Position numbers and translations under genes: made by a program. The notes below the pieces were generated by a model. That model worked only from the letters and a program-made list of their open reading frames with translations, made no database searches and was not told the DNA's origin. Shown one piece after another: positions 30,511 to 40,434 of a stretch of DNA of 64,000 nt (positions within the stretch are counted from its first letter, which is position 1; every line of letters begins with the position of its first letter). This DNA comes from Lysinibacillus sp. B2A1 (GTDB lineage: Bacteria > Bacillota > Bacilli > Bacillales_A > Planococcaceae): contig CP027224.1 in NCBI GenBank assembly GCA_002973635.1, positions 940,501 to 1,004,500 on the forward strand, read 5' to 3'.

Positions 30511-32322
30511 ATGGCTAGTAACAAAGTTTTAGTAAGAAATGAAGTTCCAGAAGAGCTGACTTGGCGCTTGGAAGATATATTTGCAACTGATGCTCTATGG
30601 GAAGAAGAGTATAAGGAAGTCGCAGAAATTGCCAAGAAGGCATCTAGCTATGCAGGTACTTTAAAAAATGGAGCAGCTGCTTTATTAGCAGTATTAACTT
30701 ATCATGATCAGGTTTATGAACGCGCAATGAAGCTTTACACATATGCCCATATGCGCTATGACCAAGACACAACAAACAGCGTCTATCAGGATATGAATAG
30801 TCGTATTCAAACATTAGCAACTAGCATCTCAGCTGCCCTGTCGTTTTTAACACCAGAGATTTTATCATTAAGCGAAGAGACAATAGAACAATATTTAGAG
30901 GAAAATAAAGACCTACAACTATATAAACAATCTTTAAAAGAAATAACGATGGCTCGTCCTCATATTTTGCCAGCAGAACAGGAAGCATTACTGGCACAAA
31001 TGTCTGAGGTAACAGGTACAGCTTCTAATACATTTGGCATGTTAAACAATGCTGATTTAGTTTTCCCTAAAGTGAAAAATGAAGAGGGAGAAGAAGTTCA
31101 GCTTACACATGGAAATTATATTAAGTTTTTAGAAAGCAAAGATCGTTCTGTCCGAGAAAATGCCTTTAAAGCAGTGTACGAAACGTATGGTAACTTTAAA
31201 AATACATTTTCCGCTACATTAACTGGTAATGTGAAAAAACACAATGTTAGTGCACGTATTCGAAATTATGATTCTGCACGGCAGGCAGCAATGTCCAATA
31301 ACTTCATTCCAGAAAATGTTTATGATCAATTAGTAGAAACAATCCATAAACATTTGCCAGCTATGCAGCGTTATATTTCATTACGTAAAAAGCTATTAGG
31401 CGTAGATGAGCTGCATATGTGGGATTTATTTGTACCCCTTGTTAAGGAAGTTGAGATGAAAGTCACTTATGATGAAGCTAAGGATATTTTAGTGAAAGCA
31501 TTAGCACCGCTTGGTGAGGAATATCAAAGCATTGTGCAAAGTGGTTTTGATAACCGCTGGGTAGACGTTCTGGAAAACAAAGGGAAGCGCAGTGGTGCCT
31601 ATTCATCAGGTGCATATGGAACAAACCCATATATATTAATGAATTGGCAGGACAACGTGAATAACCTCTTCACACTTGCTCATGAATTTGGTCATAGTGT
31701 ACACAGCTATTATTCACGTAACAATCAGCCGTTTGTCTATGGAGATTATTCCATATTTGTAGCTGAAGTGGCTTCAACGTGTAATGAAGAGTTGTTAAAT
31801 GATTATTTACTGAAGACTATTGAAGATCCACAACAAAAAATATATTTATTAAATCATTGGTTAGATGGCTTTAGAAGCACTGTTTTCAGACAGACAATGT
31901 TTGCAGAGTTCGAACACCGAATCCATCAAATGGATAAAAATGGTGAATCTCTAACAGCAGAACGTTTAACAGAGGTTTACTATGATTTAAATAAACAATA
32001 CTTTGGTGAGGACATTGTTTTAGATGAGGAAATAGGCTTAGAATGGGCACGTATTCCACATTTTTACTACAATTATTATGTTTATCAATATGCTACAGGT
32101 AAATCAGCAGCTACGGCATTAAGCAAACAAATTTTAGAAGAAGGGGCACCAGCTGTAGAACGTTATATCAATAATTTCTTAAAAGCAGGTTGCTCTGACT
32201 TCCCGATCGAGGTATTAAAGGCAGCAGGTGTTGACATGAACGTGGCACAACCAATTGATGATGCGTGTAAAGTATTTGAAGAACGTTTAGATGAGTTAGA
32301 AAAATTATTGTTGAATAATTAA
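30511..32322 (+). CDS. pepF: Oligoendopeptidase F
   Basis: This M3B zinc metallopeptidase cleaves short peptides in the cytosol. The product has 603 residues from ATG 30511 behind AAGGGGG. The metal site HEFGH is in LFTLAHEFGHSVHSYYS, with the third ligand Glu in the following helix (FVAEVASTCNE). Length matches the family. It lies 50 bases downstream of coiA. Confidence 0.95.
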   Translation: MASNKVLVRNEVPEELTWRLEDIFATDALWEEEYKEVAEIAKKASSYAGTLKNGAAALLAVLTYHDQVYERAMKLYTYAHMRYDQDTTNSVYQDMNSRIQTLATSISAALSFLTPEILSLSEETIEQYLEENKDLQLYKQSLKEITMARPHILPAEQEALLAQMSEVTGTASNTFGMLNNADLVFPKVKNEEGEEVQLTHGNYIKFLESKDRSVRENAFKAVYETYGNFKNTFSATLTGNVKKHNVSARIRNYDSARQAAMSNNFIPENVYDQLVETIHKHLPAMQRYISLRKKLLGVDELHMWDLFVPLVKEVEMKVTYDEAKDILVKALAPLGEEYQSIVQSGFDNRWVDVLENKGKRSGAYSSGAYGTNPYILMNWQDNVNNLFTLAHEFGHSVHSYYSRNNQPFVYGDYSIFVAEVASTCNEELLNDYLLKTIEDPQQKIYLLNHWLDGFRSTVFRQTMFAEFEHRIHQMDKNGESLTAERLTEVYYDLNKQYFGEDIVLDEEIGLEWARIPHFYYNYYVYQYATGKSAATALSKQILEEGAPAVERYINNFLKAGCSDFPIEVLKAAGVDMNVAQPIDDACKVFEERLDELEKLLLNN

Positions 32323-32329
32323 TTAGGGA

Positions 32330-32360
32330 GGCTGTAGGAAAAACACTACAGCCTTTTTTC
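32330..32360 (+). terminator. Terminator of pepF
   Basis: AGGCTGTAG and CTACAGCCT arms followed by TTTTT. Confidence 0.9.
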
Positions 32361-32498
32361 TATCATAAGCCAATTAATAAAAAAGAAAAGAATAATGATT
32401 TTTTTTGATTTCTAAATGTTTGAAAGTGCACATCTTGGAAAAATACTGTCTGTAATCGCTTTCTATTTGACAAATTTGTGAATCTACTATCGGTATCA

Positions 32499-32549
32499 TT
32501 GCTAAATTTATTATTCCATGATAAAGTGAATCATGTGAAATAAATCACA
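32499..32549 (+). promoter_or_regulatory. roxS promoter with a Rex/Fnr-type palindrome over the start
   Basis: -35 TTGCTA (32499-32504), 17-bp spacer, -10 TAAAGT (32522-32527). Bases 32534-32549 are TGTGAAATAAATCACA, a perfect TGTGA-N6-TCACA (Fnr box) and also close to the Rex box TGTGAA-N4-TTCACA. Its place at the predicted +1 fits repression, as known for Rex at B. subtilis roxS. Confidence 0.7.
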
Positions 32550-32648
32550 AAACAAACATACACCCCTTTGTTTGAACGTGAACATTTCTCCCATCCCCTT
32601 TGTGAAAAAGAAGCGTCTCTATCTGTCGAGGATAGAGACGCTTCTTTA
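32534..32648 (+). ncRNA. roxS: RoxS/RsaE small regulatory RNA
   Basis: Between pepF and spxH lies a transcript-like unit of about 115 bases with its own promoter and terminator (AAGCGTCTCTATC and GATAGAGACGCTT arms). It carries the C-rich stretches that define RsaE/RoxS: ACCCCTTTGTTTGAA, then TTTCTCCCATCCCCTTTGTG, which pair with the Shine-Dalgarno regions of target mRNAs. Position beside pepF is also conserved in Staphylococcus and Bacillus. The RNA down-regulates central-metabolism and redox genes. The recognition is from memory of the conserved motifs; length and context agree. Confidence 0.87.
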
Positions 32649-32671
32649 TATTTATATTAAAAATACTCATT

Positions 32672-32713
32672 AAAAAATAGGGACCCAACAAAAATGTCGA
32701 GTCCCTATTTTTT
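32672..32713. terminator. Terminator of spxH
   Basis: AAAAAATAGGGAC and GTCCCTATTTTTT arms, with A/T tails usable from both strands; mainly it ends the minus-strand spxH transcript. Confidence 0.85.
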
Positions 32714-32733
32714 AAGATAATAGTATAATTGCA

Positions 32734-33543
32734 TTATTTAATACGCCATAGTGTAGCGTGATCTGTCTGAATTCGTTCAATCTTTTGTTGTAGCATACGT
32801 TTCTTTAATTCACGTTCAGCTGCTTGCTCTGTTAATGAGTAGATGAAAGCTACTTCATTTGTTGAGATTGTATGAAATTTCGAAAATAACTCTTCTATTG
32901 TTGGTAATGGTTGACGTACTAGCTGTTGGTCTAGCATCTCTTGTAAAATATGTTCATAGACTTCATAGGAATAACTACCACTAACTTTAAGACCCTCATC
33001 TTCAATACATTCATTGAAAAATACAATACTGGGCACCTCTTCTACTTCCATTTCGCGTTTTATATATAAATCGCATTGGAAGGCACGTGCAGCTTCCTTT
33101 GAACCAAAATCCGCAGTGAATTCATTCATATCTAATTGAACATCCTCTGCAATTTTTAACAGCGTTGCATAGGAATTTACATCTTCATGGCTTAGTAATA
33201 CATATTCTTGTAATTTCGACAAATAACGTGCACCAGAACGTTTGCCCTGTAACTCTGCTGCTTTAATAGCGATAGAAGGTAAAACAGGGTGATTTATGTC
33301 GAGTTCAATACCAGATACACATCCCTTTACACGTTTGCTGAGACAATTCAACGACGAAAGCTCTGTGCTAAGGACAAAGCGCCATGTAAAGTAATGGTGG
33401 TATTCCAGCTGTAATTTACGAAGAATGGCTTGCATACTGTAAGCTTCAGGACAAAGTGGATCTACGAAAATATACAATTCAATAGGCTTATTAGCAGTAG
33501 TAATCACTGGAGTTGGCTCTTGTAGCATTTGAATATTATTCAC
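32734..33543 (-). CDS. spxH: ClpXP adaptor SpxH (YjbH)
   Basis: SpxH binds Spx and delivers it to ClpXP. The 269-residue product most likely starts at GTG 33543, eight bases after GAGGGGGA, overlapping the yjbI stop (GTGAATAA); the frame extends 24 bases further into yjbI. It has a DsbA-like thioredoxin fold beginning ELYIFVDPLCPEAYSM; the resolving Cys of a CxxC is missing, as in other YjbH proteins of this type. It forms an operon with the upstream globin gene. Confidence 0.9.
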   Translation of the reverse strand: MNNIQMLQEPTPVITTANKPIELYIFVDPLCPEAYSMQAILRKLQLEYHHYFTWRFVLSTELSSLNCLSKRVKGCVSGIELDINHPVLPSIAIKAAELQGKRSGARYLSKLQEYVLLSHEDVNSYATLLKIAEDVQLDMNEFTADFGSKEAARAFQCDLYIKREMEVEEVPSIVFFNECIEDEGLKVSGSYSYEVYEHILQEMLDQQLVRQPLPTIEELFSKFHTISTNEVAFIYSLTEQAAERELKKRMLQQKIERIQTDHATLWRIK

Positions 33544-33943
33544 GTAACAATTCCCCCTCATCGTCATTTGGCGTATTAATCATGTGATGAGCTGTTAAAA
33601 CTAAACGTTGATAATAAGTTTCGCGGAACTTCCCTTCCAAGCCAACTTCATCCATTGCTTCGGACATACATTCAAGCCAAGCTTGAGCACGATCAGGTGT
33701 AATTTGAAAATTCATATGACGTGCACGCATCATTGGATGTCCATGCTCCTCAGTAAAAAGATTCGGACCACCTAAATACTGTGTTTGAAATTGAATTTGT
33801 TTGCGGGCTGTCTCTGTCAAATCTTTAGGAAAGATTGGAATAAGATCAGGATGCTGTCCAACTCTTTTATAGAACGCATGAATAAGTTCTGACAGTTTTT
33901 CAGCTCCCAGCTCCTCATAAGGAACAGTGTATTTTCGAGTCAT
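33536..33943 (-). CDS. yjbI: Truncated haemoglobin (group II, YjbI)
   Basis: The 135-residue globin shows the group II pattern: HPDLIPIFPKDL, the FQTQYLGGPNLFTEEHGHPMMRARH stretch (split here as FQTQYLGGP and HGHPMMRARH) holding the proximal His, and W in AQAWLECM. It may scavenge NO/O2 or protect SpxH; in B. subtilis yjbI is needed for YjbH stability and function. Start ATG 33943 follows AAAGGAGC. Its stop overlaps the spxH start. Confidence 0.92.
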   Translation of the reverse strand: MTRKYTVPYEELGAEKLSELIHAFYKRVGQHPDLIPIFPKDLTETARKQIQFQTQYLGGPNLFTEEHGHPMMRARHMNFQITPDRAQAWLECMSEAMDEVGLEGKFRETYYQRLVLTAHHMINTPNDDEGELLRE

Positions 33944-34182
33944 AAGTTAAATGCTCCTTTAATTCTTTATATCATAAAGTACAATTTTTGTATCTTCATT
34001 CACTAGAAGACTCTCAACTCTAACGGTGATGAGATGAAAGTTTGAACACAACACACTATCGCCAAGTCAGAAGTGATACTTTGTCATCAGGAAAAACGTG
34101 AAATTCTTGTGACTACCTTCATTCTATCAACGTCTTTTCGTTAACACAAACAAAGCGCTCTTTCGAATTGTTTTTTGCTAAA

Positions 34183-34217
34183 AAGCACAAATTTCACCAT
34201 CATGGGTGAAATTTGTT
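34183..34217 (-). terminator. Terminator of the lytic transglycosylase gene
   Basis: AAATTTCACC and GGTGAAATTT arms; on the minus strand GTGCTTTTTAGC follows. Confidence 0.8.
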
Positions 34218-34248
34218 GAAAAAGACCGTAATAACAGTGATTATGCAT

Positions 34249-35010
34249 TTAAACTGTGAAGTAATTCATCACTTTTTTGACATAATTCTGTGTTTCTTTG
34301 AAAGGTGGAATACCACCATATTTTGTAACACGTGATGCTCCAGCATTATAAGCAGCTAAAGCTAGCGTTGGGTCATTATCGAATTTATCGAGCATTTGGC
34401 GTAAATATTTTGCCCCAGCCATAATATTTTGCTCAGGATCAAAAGCATCTGAAACGCCTAAATACTGAGCTGTTTTTGGCATTAATTGCATCAAACCTTG
34501 TGCTCCAGCATGACTTAGCGCTAAAGGATTAAAATTAGACTCTTGTTTGATAACCGCAGCGATAAGTTTTTCAGGTACATTATACGTTGCAGCTGCCTTT
34601 TCAATGATTGAAGCATATTTATTTGCTCCTGTTAATGAATTAGCATACGCTTGTGAACCGATAACATCATCTGAAACATAGGAATCAAGCTTTGTACTAG
34701 ATTGTGAGTTTGCTAATGCAGCTTGCACATAGGCAGGTACGAAAACGGCATTAGAACCTTTATATAATAATGCTTGTGCATTTTCAGATACGTCACTTGG
34801 AAGTGCAGAGGAACCATTTAATCCAAGTAGATTAGAAAATTTTGCATTACTAGCCGTTGTAGCGTCACCAAGCAATTCGCCAATCATATCAGAAAACATG
34901 GAACTGCTGTCTGTAATAGTGCTAGAAGAGTTTTCAGTCGTTCCTAGTGTTTGCAATGCTTGAATTTCAAGTAACGTTTTAATTGATTGGATATCCAAGA
35001 AGTTGGTCAC
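34249..35010 (-). CDS. SLT-type lytic transglycosylase (CwlQ/YjbJ-like)
   Basis: The 253-residue protein has a low-complexity Ser/Ala-rich N-terminal half without a clear signal peptide and a C-terminal SLT (goose-lysozyme-like) domain from about residue 145. The catalytic Glu is in IKQESNFNP, followed by GAQGLMQLMPKTA and ALAAYNAGASRV. It cleaves peptidoglycan glycan strands. It follows the CYTH gene by 19 bases on the same strand. Confidence 0.9.
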   Translation of the reverse strand: MTNFLDIQSIKTLLEIQALQTLGTTENSSSTITDSSSMFSDMIGELLGDATTASNAKFSNLLGLNGSSALPSDVSENAQALLYKGSNAVFVPAYVQAALANSQSSTKLDSYVSDDVIGSQAYANSLTGANKYASIIEKAAATYNVPEKLIAAVIKQESNFNPLALSHAGAQGLMQLMPKTAQYLGVSDAFDPEQNIMAGAKYLRQMLDKFDNDPTLALAAYNAGASRVTKYGGIPPFKETQNYVKKVMNYFTV

Positions 35011-35029
35011 CCTTTCTTATGATATTGTT

Positions 35030-35629
35030 TTAGCTATCCATATTATTATCTTCTGTTTGTAAAGCCTTCATAAAGCGTGCGATTTTCTTTTCTGTAACTT
35101 TTTTTTCGATATGATATTGCTGCAAAAAATCGTTGAAAATCACATTTCCTTTTGTTGCATCTTTTGATTCATATTCTACCTCATAATCGTCACACTGCAA
35201 ATAGAAAGAATGATCAAAAACTAGAAGTCCATCTTTATATGGTATTTCAACACGATCAGTTGTCAGTGATCCAAAAACGGCTAGTTCATTAAGAGGAATA
35301 TGATATAGAGCTAGTTTTTTTGCAACTTCCTGTGCATAAAAGCCTTGACCTTCTAACATTTGTTGAGCCTGCTCAGCAGTTAATACATCAGTCGTTTCTA
35401 TGTGTGTGTGCTCTGCACTTTTTTCTTTTAACGTACATTCATAATAATTGTCAATTTGTCTAATTCGTAGCCCGCTTTGTCTTTTTTTTATCGCTTGAGA
35501 AGGTGTGTCGAAATAATGATTTGTTTGACGATGAATAGCATTTTCTTGAATGCTAAATTCTTGCAGTAAATGCTCGTATTGTTGTTTCGTCAAAAGGTTT
35601 TTAAATTCAATTTCAAGTTGTTGTGTCAT
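35030..35629 (-). CDS. yjbK: CYTH domain protein (YjbK)
   Basis: The 199-residue protein carries the CYTH signature ExExK as EIEFK at the N-terminus, HYFDTP, GLRIRQ and a C-terminal EVEYESK. CYTH proteins hydrolyse triphosphates in a tunnel fold; the substrate here is unknown, probably tripolyphosphate or a nucleotide. Divergent from yjbL-yjbM, as in B. subtilis. Confidence 0.9.
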   Translation of the reverse strand: MTQQLEIEFKNLLTKQQYEHLLQEFSIQENAIHRQTNHYFDTPSQAIKKRQSGLRIRQIDNYYECTLKEKSAEHTHIETTDVLTAEQAQQMLEGQGFYAQEVAKKLALYHIPLNELAVFGSLTTDRVEIPYKDGLLVFDHSFYLQCDDYEVEYESKDATKGNVIFNDFLQQYHIEKKVTEKKIARFMKALQTEDNNMDS

Positions 35630-35821
35630 ATTTTGCTCACCTATCTATATGTTATTTTTCCTGTTTTGTCTATGAGGCAATTAAAAAATGAATGTTAATT
35701 TGCTGATCAACATAGCCATTTTGAATAAAGTATAATTTCTTGATTTAACATTTACACACTGCAACTATTTACCCCGTATGATAAAATAAGAGGAAGAGTA
35801 AGACGAAAAGGGGAACCACAT

Positions 35822-36205
35822 GTGCGTAAAATTTATACCATTGAAACATTGAATTTTGAAAACGATCAGCTTCATTTTAGTTTAAACGACAATGAAGTAA
35901 ATTTACAGTTAAAACCTGCTGCACAATTAATAGCAGATTCTGATGACTTTGCGTTTATTTATTTACTTGATGCAGGAGAGGATTATCATTACTTGCGTTT
36001 TCCACCGAGTAGTTGGGAGAATCTTGTACATATTTTACAAAAAAAGCAAAATCCAAAGCTACAACTAGGTGAAAAAGTAATTGAACTTACAAATTTCTAC
36101 GATGAATTAGAAATGCTCGTGTATAATATTGAAGGAAATTACAATTATGGAGCAGAATTTGTCCAAGCAGTGGAGCAGCACTTTAAGACAATTCTCGCGG
36201 AATAA
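35822..36205 (+). CDS. yjbL: YjbL-like protein
   Basis: The 127-residue acidic protein starts at GTG 35822 behind AAAGGGGAA. I see no catalytic motif. Position between yjbK and the alarmone synthetase gene, and its length, match B. subtilis yjbL. Function unknown. Confidence 0.7.
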   Translation: MRKIYTIETLNFENDQLHFSLNDNEVNLQLKPAAQLIADSDDFAFIYLLDAGEDYHYLRFPPSSWENLVHILQKKQNPKLQLGEKVIELTNFYDELEMLVYNIEGNYNYGAEFVQAVEQHFKTILAE

Positions 36206-36267
36206 AAAGACAAAACGAACAGACGGTGTTGGTTTTGTTCGATACCGAATGTCGGGAGGTTTTTGCG

Positions 36268-36939
36268 ATGGGACAATGGGAAATATTTTTAAGTCCTTAC
36301 AAACAAGCAGTAGATGAATTAAAAGTGAAGTTAAAGGGTATGCGTTCACAGTTTGGCATTGTTAATGCAAATTCACCAATTGAATTTGTCACTGGACGTG
36401 TAAAGCCTTTAGCTAGTATATATGATAAAACATTAGAAAAAGGACTAGCCTTTGAGCCCTCTAAACAATTAGGCGATGAGCTAGGTGATATCGCTGGCCT
36501 TCGAATCATGTGTCAATTTGTGGATGATATTTCGACAGTGACGGAACTTATACGACAACGTAAAGATATGCGTGTAGTAGAAGAACGTGATTATATTACA
36601 CATAATAAACCGAGTGGATATCGTTCCTATCATATGATTGTGGAGTATCCTGTAGAGACGATTCAGGGGAAAAAGGTAGTTTTGGCTGAAATTCAAATTA
36701 GAACACTAGCCATGAATTTCTGGGCATCTATTGAGCATTCATTAAATTATAAATACAAAGGCATGTTCCCAGAGGAAATAAAAAATCGTCTTCAAAGTGC
36801 TGCAGAGGCTGCTTTCCGTCTGGATGAGGAAATGTCATCTATCCGCAGTGAGATTCAGGAAGCACAGGCTTACTTTAGTGAATACAAAGAAGCATCGAAT
36901 CCTAATTTACTATCAGAGAAGGAGCGTGACACACAATGA
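36268..36939 (+). CDS. Small alarmone synthetase (RelQ/YjbM type)
   Basis: It makes (p)ppGpp from GTP/GDP and ATP. The product has 223 residues from ATG 36268, seven bases after GGAGGT; the frame continues upstream without a site. The synthetase motifs are present: [45 protein letters not shown] and [22 protein letters not shown] (split into these parts). No hydrolase or TGS domain. ATGA overlap with the NAD kinase gene shows an operon. Confidence 0.93.
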   Translation: MGQWEIFLSPYKQAVDELKVKLKGMRSQFGIVNANSPIEFVTGRVKPLASIYDKTLEKGLAFEPSKQLGDELGDIAGLRIMCQFVDDISTVTELIRQRKDMRVVEERDYITHNKPSGYRSYHMIVEYPVETIQGKKVVLAEIQIRTLAMNFWASIEHSLNYKYKGMFPEEIKNRLQSAAEAAFRLDEEMSSIRSEIQEAQAYFSEYKEASNPNLLSEKERDTQ

Positions 36940-37730
36940 AATTTTCCATTCAATCACGTAGAGATGCACAATCGAACGAATTAATGGAGCTAGCCAAAAC
37001 ATATTTACAGGATTTTGGCCTAACTTATGATGAGGAATCACCAGAAATTGTTGTTTCTATAGGCGGAGACGGTACATTATTACATGCTTTCCACCGCTAT
37101 TCACATTTATTAGATCAAGTTGCATTTGTGGGTATCCATACAGGGCATTTAGGTTTTTATGCAGACTGGAAGCCATCTGAATTAGAAAAGCTTGTTCTCT
37201 CTATTGCAAAAAAGGATTTTAATGTAGTGGAGTATCCTCTATTAGAAGTAAAAGTAGAGCATCATAATGCCGAATCAAACACATATTTAGCATTGAATGA
37301 AGCAACAGTAAAATCACCTGATGTTACACTAGTGATGGATGTAGAGTTAAATGGTAATCAATTTGAGCGTTTCCGTGGAGATGGTCTTTGTGTGTCAACA
37401 CCTTCTGGTAGTACTGCCTATAATAAAGCCCTTGGAGGAGCTATTATCCATCCAACTTTAGCAGCGCTTCAAATCACTGAAATTGCATCCATTAATAATC
37501 GTGTTTTCCGTACAGTTGGTTCACCATTAATACTGCCAGCACATCATCACTGTATATTACGTCCTGTGAATGATCAAAACTTTAATATGACAGTAGATCA
37601 TTTACAAGTCACACAAGGCGATGTGAAGTCAATAGCCTTTAATGTAGCAAATGAACGTGTACGTTTTGCCCGTTTCCGTCCATTCCCATTCTGGGAGCGA
37701 GTACATGAATCCTTTGTCGCAAATGAATAA
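36936..37730 (+). CDS. nadK: NAD kinase
   Basis: It phosphorylates NAD to NADP. The 264-residue product has the family GGDGT motif ([13 protein letters not shown]), a catalytic NE in ALNEATVKS and the glycine-rich [20 protein letters not shown]. It overlaps the previous stop by four bases (ATGA). In B. subtilis it is ppnKA (yjbN) in the same order. Confidence 0.95.
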   Translation: MKFSIQSRRDAQSNELMELAKTYLQDFGLTYDEESPEIVVSIGGDGTLLHAFHRYSHLLDQVAFVGIHTGHLGFYADWKPSELEKLVLSIAKKDFNVVEYPLLEVKVEHHNAESNTYLALNEATVKSPDVTLVMDVELNGNQFERFRGDGLCVSTPSGSTAYNKALGGAIIHPTLAALQITEIASINNRVFRTVGSPLILPAHHHCILRPVNDQNFNMTVDHLQVTQGDVKSIAFNVANERVRFARFRPFPFWERVHESFVANE

Positions 37731-38640
37731 GATGGATACAAGATTTACGCTGCGTTTTATTGCAGAAAAGGAAGGTCAAATATTGCGGGATGCCTTACAA
37801 GAGTGGCGTATTTCAAAGAGAGCATTAACAGCCATTAAATTTGAAGGCGGCCTATTAACAGTCAATAATGTGGAATGCAATGTCAGACATATCCTGCACA
37901 TTGGCGATCAGGTTGAGGTAAAGTTTCCACCTGAAGAGAAAAGTGAAGGTCTTGCTGTTGAATATGGTAATCTTTCCATTGTTTATGAAGATGATGCTAT
38001 TTTAGTACTCAATAAACCAGCATTTCAAAGTACGATTCCTTCAAGGGAGCATCCTTCTAACAGCATAGCCAATCTAGTATGCGGTCACTTTCAACAACAA
38101 GGTCTAGCATCTACTGCTCATATTGTGACGAGGCTTGATCGTGACACTTCTGGGTTGCTATGCATTGCTAAACATGCTCATATTCATCACTTAACAGGAC
38201 TTGCACAGCGCAATAGAGAAATTTCACGACAATATGAAGCAATTGTGCATGGACATGTTGGTCAAGATAGACAATCCATTATCGCACCTATTGGACGGAA
38301 GGATACAAGTATTATTGAACGCGAGGTTCGTGAGGATGGTCAATTTGCCCATACGGATGTGACCGTTTTACAGCGTTTTAGTTTTGAAAATAAGCCTATG
38401 ACTCATATAAGATTAAAGCTTCATACAGGTCGTACACATCAAATAAGGGTGCATATGGCGTATTTAGGACATCCACTTATTGGTGACGAACTTTATGGTG
38501 GTAGTCGAGAACCGTTAAATAGACAAGCCCTGCATTGTGTCTCCTTAGCTATGCTTCACCCGTTGACAGGAGAAATTCTCCATTTTACAAGTGCATTAAA
38601 AGAAGATATGCAGCGATTAATTCATGACTCCTTGGCTTAA
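37705..38640 (+). CDS. RluA/RluD family pseudouridine synthase (YjbO-like)
   Basis: The enzyme isomerises uridine in rRNA or tRNA. Start ATG 37705 lies seven bases after GGGAG and overlaps nadK; ATG 37732 after the nadK stop is an alternative. An S4-like N-terminal part (residues about 10-75) precedes the catalytic domain with the Asp in [11 protein letters not shown], and later [22 protein letters not shown]. Length 311 residues is normal. Confidence 0.9.
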   Translation: MNPLSQMNKMDTRFTLRFIAEKEGQILRDALQEWRISKRALTAIKFEGGLLTVNNVECNVRHILHIGDQVEVKFPPEEKSEGLAVEYGNLSIVYEDDAILVLNKPAFQSTIPSREHPSNSIANLVCGHFQQQGLASTAHIVTRLDRDTSGLLCIAKHAHIHHLTGLAQRNREISRQYEAIVHGHVGQDRQSIIAPIGRKDTSIIEREVREDGQFAHTDVTVLQRFSFENKPMTHIRLKLHTGRTHQIRVHMAYLGHPLIGDELYGGSREPLNRQALHCVSLAMLHPLTGEILHFTSALKEDMQRLIHDSLA

Positions 38641-38706
38641 CAAAATAATCAGCCGTTATGTCACGATATTTTCAATGAAACGATTGCTCAAACATGTTAA
38701 ATAATC

Positions 38707-38747
38707 AAGGAGATGTTCGCGCAAATCGGGCATCTCCTTATCGTTTT
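38707..38747 (+). terminator. Terminator after the pseudouridine synthase gene
   Basis: AAGGAGATG and CATCTCCTT arms, then ATCGTTTTT. Confidence 0.75.
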
Positions 38748-39004
38748 TCTAACTGATGATACGGTGAATAATTTTTCTTAACGTTATGTTTACAGAAATG
38801 ATAGTCATTGTAGGGTATAGTAAAATAGAAGTTCTACTATCTAAGTCGAATAGTAAGCAATATTGAAATTTTTGCTTGAAATTAGTTTCAATTGTTATCG
38901 AATAAAAAAAGGGTTTGCAGAAAAGGTATAATACACTCTATTATATAGAAGGTAGATTTATGGCAACCTATGAATGATTAAATGCTCGGAAGGAGGGGAC
39001 AAGC
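38748..39004 (+). other. Leader region of mgtE without a recognised riboswitch
   Basis: I looked for the M-box conserved segments expected before mgtE and did not find them. A -10-like TATAAT at 38926 has no matching -35. Only the strong ribosome-binding site AAGGAGGGG before mgtE is clear. Confidence 0.4.
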
Positions 39005-40381
39005 ATGATAGAGGAAAGAAATGAAAAGGATGATGTGCAATTCGACGAAGCACATTTACGGGAAATGCTGGAAGCGCATGATATTGACGCATTCCGTGAA
39101 GAGTTTTTAGAGCTTCATCCATATGATCAGGCAACGTTTTATGAGAAGGTGGAACCTGATATAAGGAAGATCATCTATTCATTCTTGGCTCCGACTGAAA
39201 TGGCTGATATTTTTGAGGCAATTGATATAGATGATGATGAATATACAGCATATCTAGCTGAGATGGAACCTTCTTATGGTGCTGAAATGCTTTCGCATAT
39301 GTATGCAGATGATGCAGCGGATGTATTAAATGAATTAGATACAGAGCAACGTGAAAGCTATTTAGGCATGATGGATGAGGAAACGGCTGAAGAAATTAAT
39401 GAGCTTCTTAGCTATGATGAATATACAGCCGGTTCAATCATGACAACAGAGTATGTAGCAATTCCAGAAAATTCGACAGTTCGTTCAGCTATGGCCATCT
39501 TACGGAAAGAGGCGCCAGATGCAGAGACTATTTATTATATTTTTGTTGTTGATGAGGCACATCGCTTAACAGGTGTTATTTCTCTTCGTGACTTAATTAT
39601 TGCTGACGAGGATACGCTAATACGTTCTATTATGAATGAACGTGTCGTGATGGTGCATGCGGAAGATGACCAAGAAGAGGTTGCTCAAATTATGAAGGAT
39701 TATAATTTCTTAGCAACGCCAGTTATTGATGATAAGGGAGAATTACTTGGCATTATTACAGTCGATGATATTATTGATGTTATTGATGAAGAAGCATCAG
39801 AAGATTACTCGAAATTAGCGGGTATTTCCGATATGGATAAATTCGATACGACTTCCTTACAAGCTGCAAAGAAACGCTTGCCATGGCTAGTGATACTACT
39901 ATTTTTAGGGATGCTTACAGCAAATTTAATGGGGCAATTTGAGGCAACTTTAGAAAAGGTTGCGTTACTTGCTGTGTTTATCCCTCTTATTTCAGGTACT
40001 TCTGGAAATAGTGGAACACAGGCTTTAGCAGTAGCAATACGAGGAATTGCTACAGGTGATGTAGAAGAACATAGCAAGCTAAAATTATTAGCACGTGAAG
40101 CAGGCACAGGTCTAATGTCTGGAGTAGTATGCGGAGTGATTGTTATTGGCATTATCTATATTTGGAAGCAAGAGCTCTTATTAGGAATGTTGGTAGGGGC
40201 AGCATTATGTGGTTCTATTTTAGTTGCAACACTTGCAGGCTCTTTTATCCCACTTCTTATGCATCGCTTAAAAATTGATCCAGCGGTTGCATCAGGTCCT
40301 TTTATTACAACATTAAATGATATTACAAGTATTTTAATTTACTTAGGTTTGGCAACAGTATTATTAAGTCAAATAGGCTAA
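39005..40381 (+). CDS. mgtE: Magnesium transporter MgtE
   Basis: MgtE is a Mg2+-gated channel. The 458-residue product has an acidic N-domain (residues about 20-130), a CBS pair (about 135-260; the first contains YTAGSIMTTEYVAI, the second MVHAEDDQEEV and GIITVDDIIDVI) and five membrane helices at the C-terminus with LISGTSGNSGTQALAV and FITTLNDITSILIYLG. Start ATG 39005 behind AAGGAGGGG. Complete. Confidence 0.95.
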   Translation: MIEERNEKDDVQFDEAHLREMLEAHDIDAFREEFLELHPYDQATFYEKVEPDIRKIIYSFLAPTEMADIFEAIDIDDDEYTAYLAEMEPSYGAEMLSHMYADDAADVLNELDTEQRESYLGMMDEETAEEINELLSYDEYTAGSIMTTEYVAIPENSTVRSAMAILRKEAPDAETIYYIFVVDEAHRLTGVISLRDLIIADEDTLIRSIMNERVVMVHAEDDQEEVAQIMKDYNFLATPVIDDKGELLGIITVDDIIDVIDEEASEDYSKLAGISDMDKFDTTSLQAAKKRLPWLVILLFLGMLTANLMGQFEATLEKVALLAVFIPLISGTSGNSGTQALAVAIRGIATGDVEEHSKLKLLAREAGTGLMSGVVCGVIVIGIIYIWKQELLLGMLVGAALCGSILVATLAGSFIPLLMHRLKIDPAVASGPFITTLNDITSILIYLGLATVLLSQIG

Positions 40382-40434
40382 GAACCAAATTACTCACTTT
40401 TGCATATTGTATGAAAAAAAGGGAAGTGAGTAAA

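Noticed and set aside
38748..39004. M-box magnesium riboswitch before mgtE
   Set aside because: The conserved M-box segments are not present.
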